From contig CM055611.1 of NCBI GenBank assembly GCA_029379385.1, positions 16,438,062-16,502,061 on the forward strand: a stretch of 64,000 bases of DNA, in the 5' to 3' direction. This document shows positions 63,621 to 64,000 of this stretch, one piece after another. The notes under the pieces were generated by a model. It worked only from the letters and a program-made list of their open reading frames with translations, ran no database searches and was not told the origin of the DNA. The translations under genes and the position numbers were made by a program. Numbering within the stretch: the stretch's first letter is position 1; the number at the start of each line of letters is the position of its first letter. Source of the DNA: Quillaja saponaria. Its lineage: Eukaryota; Streptophyta; Magnoliopsida; Fabales; Quillajaceae.

Positions 63621-63627
63621 TATATAA
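63621..63627 (+). promoter_or_regulatory. TATA box of the second DUF247 gene (predicted)
   Basis: TATATAA in a context shared with 15,265, followed by the same AGCTTGCAAGTGGCAGCCAC leader stretch. Confidence 0.6.
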
Positions 63628-63731
63628 ATAAGGGAGCTTGCAAGTGGCAGCCACTCAAAAGTTCATGATATAATTGAATCTGATCGGTTTTTGTTCTGCA
63701 TAATTGGAGATGATGAATATTGGAGATCAAA

Positions 63732-63857
63732 GTAATTTACTCATTTATTTATTTTATTTCTGGATGCATATTTACTTTTTATTTTCATATATGCCTTGAG
63801 TTCTTGTTAATTCCTTGCACTTGTTCAAAGAATTTTTGTTCCTCGCCATGTTTATAG
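63732..63857 (+). other. Predicted 5'UTR intron of the second DUF247 gene
   Basis: The donor GTAATTTACT follows GGAGATCAAA and the acceptor TTTATAG precedes GTTGTAGATC, the same sites as at 15,388 and 15,614. It is 126 bases versus 227 in the first gene. Confidence 0.5.
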
Positions 63858-63874
63858 GTTGTAGATCTTGTCCC

Positions 63875-64000
63875 ATGGTGAAAATGGTGGATGCTTGTGA
63901 TAGTTATATTGCTTCAGTTAAACATGAACAATACATAATCGACATTCTAGTGGCGAAACACGAGGATCTCTGCATTTACAGGGTTCCTCCCAACCTTCGT
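63875..64000 (+). CDS. DUF247 (UPF0481) family protein, N-terminus only (runs off the window)
   Basis: The first 42 codons of a paralogue of the gene at 15,641. It starts at ATG 63,875 (MVKMVDACDSY); a second in-frame ATG at 63,881 corresponds to the start of the first gene, which has GGGTG where this gene has the earlier ATG. The CIYRVPPNLR motif is intact. The stretch before it is diverged (DILVAKHEDL versus DIPGTKHEDL) and a few residues shorter. Promoter, leader and intron sites are shared, so this is a duplicate with its own regulatory region. Whether it keeps the C-terminal membrane helix cannot be seen here. Confidence 0.88.
   Translation, partial: MVKMVDACDSYIASVKHEQYIIDILVAKHEDLCIYRVPPNLR

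Noticed and set aside
1..64000. tRNA or rRNA genes
   Set aside because: I looked for cloverleaf-type B-box motifs and conserved rRNA stretches and saw none I could support. The only tRNA-like matches are retroelement primer binding sites.

Overview
The window is nuclear DNA of a flowering plant, almost certainly a eudicot. The reasons are AT-rich non-coding DNA, a DUF247 (UPF0481) gene family, a Tnt1-like Ty1/copia element primed by initiator tRNA-Met, Tekay/Del-like Ty3/gypsy LTRs, an L1-type LINE and hAT- and Tourist-like MITEs. I cannot name the species. It is gene-poor: I can support only two host genes, both DUF247. One, at 15.6-17.0 kb, is cut short by an in-frame stop just before its membrane anchor. 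The other starts at 63,875 and runs off the right edge. They share promoter, 5'UTR intron and first exon, so they are duplicates separated by about 47 kb of transposon-derived DNA.

Layout. 1-6.2 kb: two gypsy LTRs, head to head. 6.2-15.2 kb: decayed intergenic DNA with internal duplications (blocks A, B, C) and a Tourist-like MITE. 15.2-17.1 kb: DUF247 gene. 17.68-18.23 kb: hAT-type MITE with a perfect 8-bp target duplication. 18.5-23.0 kb: dead LINE, split by a second A-B-C segment. 25.47-30.37 kb: very young Ty1/copia element with a perfect target duplication, an intact pol frame and a broken gag. 31.7-37.1 kb: gypsy LTR pieces and a pol remnant. 37.26-41.37 kb: 4.1-kb solo LTR with a perfect target duplication. 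41.7-48.1 kb: one gypsy LTR with another inserted only a few bases from its 3' end. 48.9-49.55 kb: array of ~133-bp tandem units, with a second array at 62.7-63.05 kb. 49.6-60.7 kb: a minus-strand gypsy element, non-coding inside, whose 5' LTR holds a nested LTR. 63.6-64 kb: DUF247 paralogue.

How it fits together. The host content is a DUF247 duplication whose spacer was expanded by repeated insertion of one gypsy LTR family with LTRs of about 2.8-4.1 kb. Several insertions can be ordered from nested target duplications. The copia element is probably the most recent arrival. I found no operon-like or CRISPR-like system, no RNA gene, and no convincing novel multi-gene system. The points most worth checking are the truncated DUF247 gene, the exact nesting order of the LTRs, the young copia element and the mobile or duplicated A-B-C segment.
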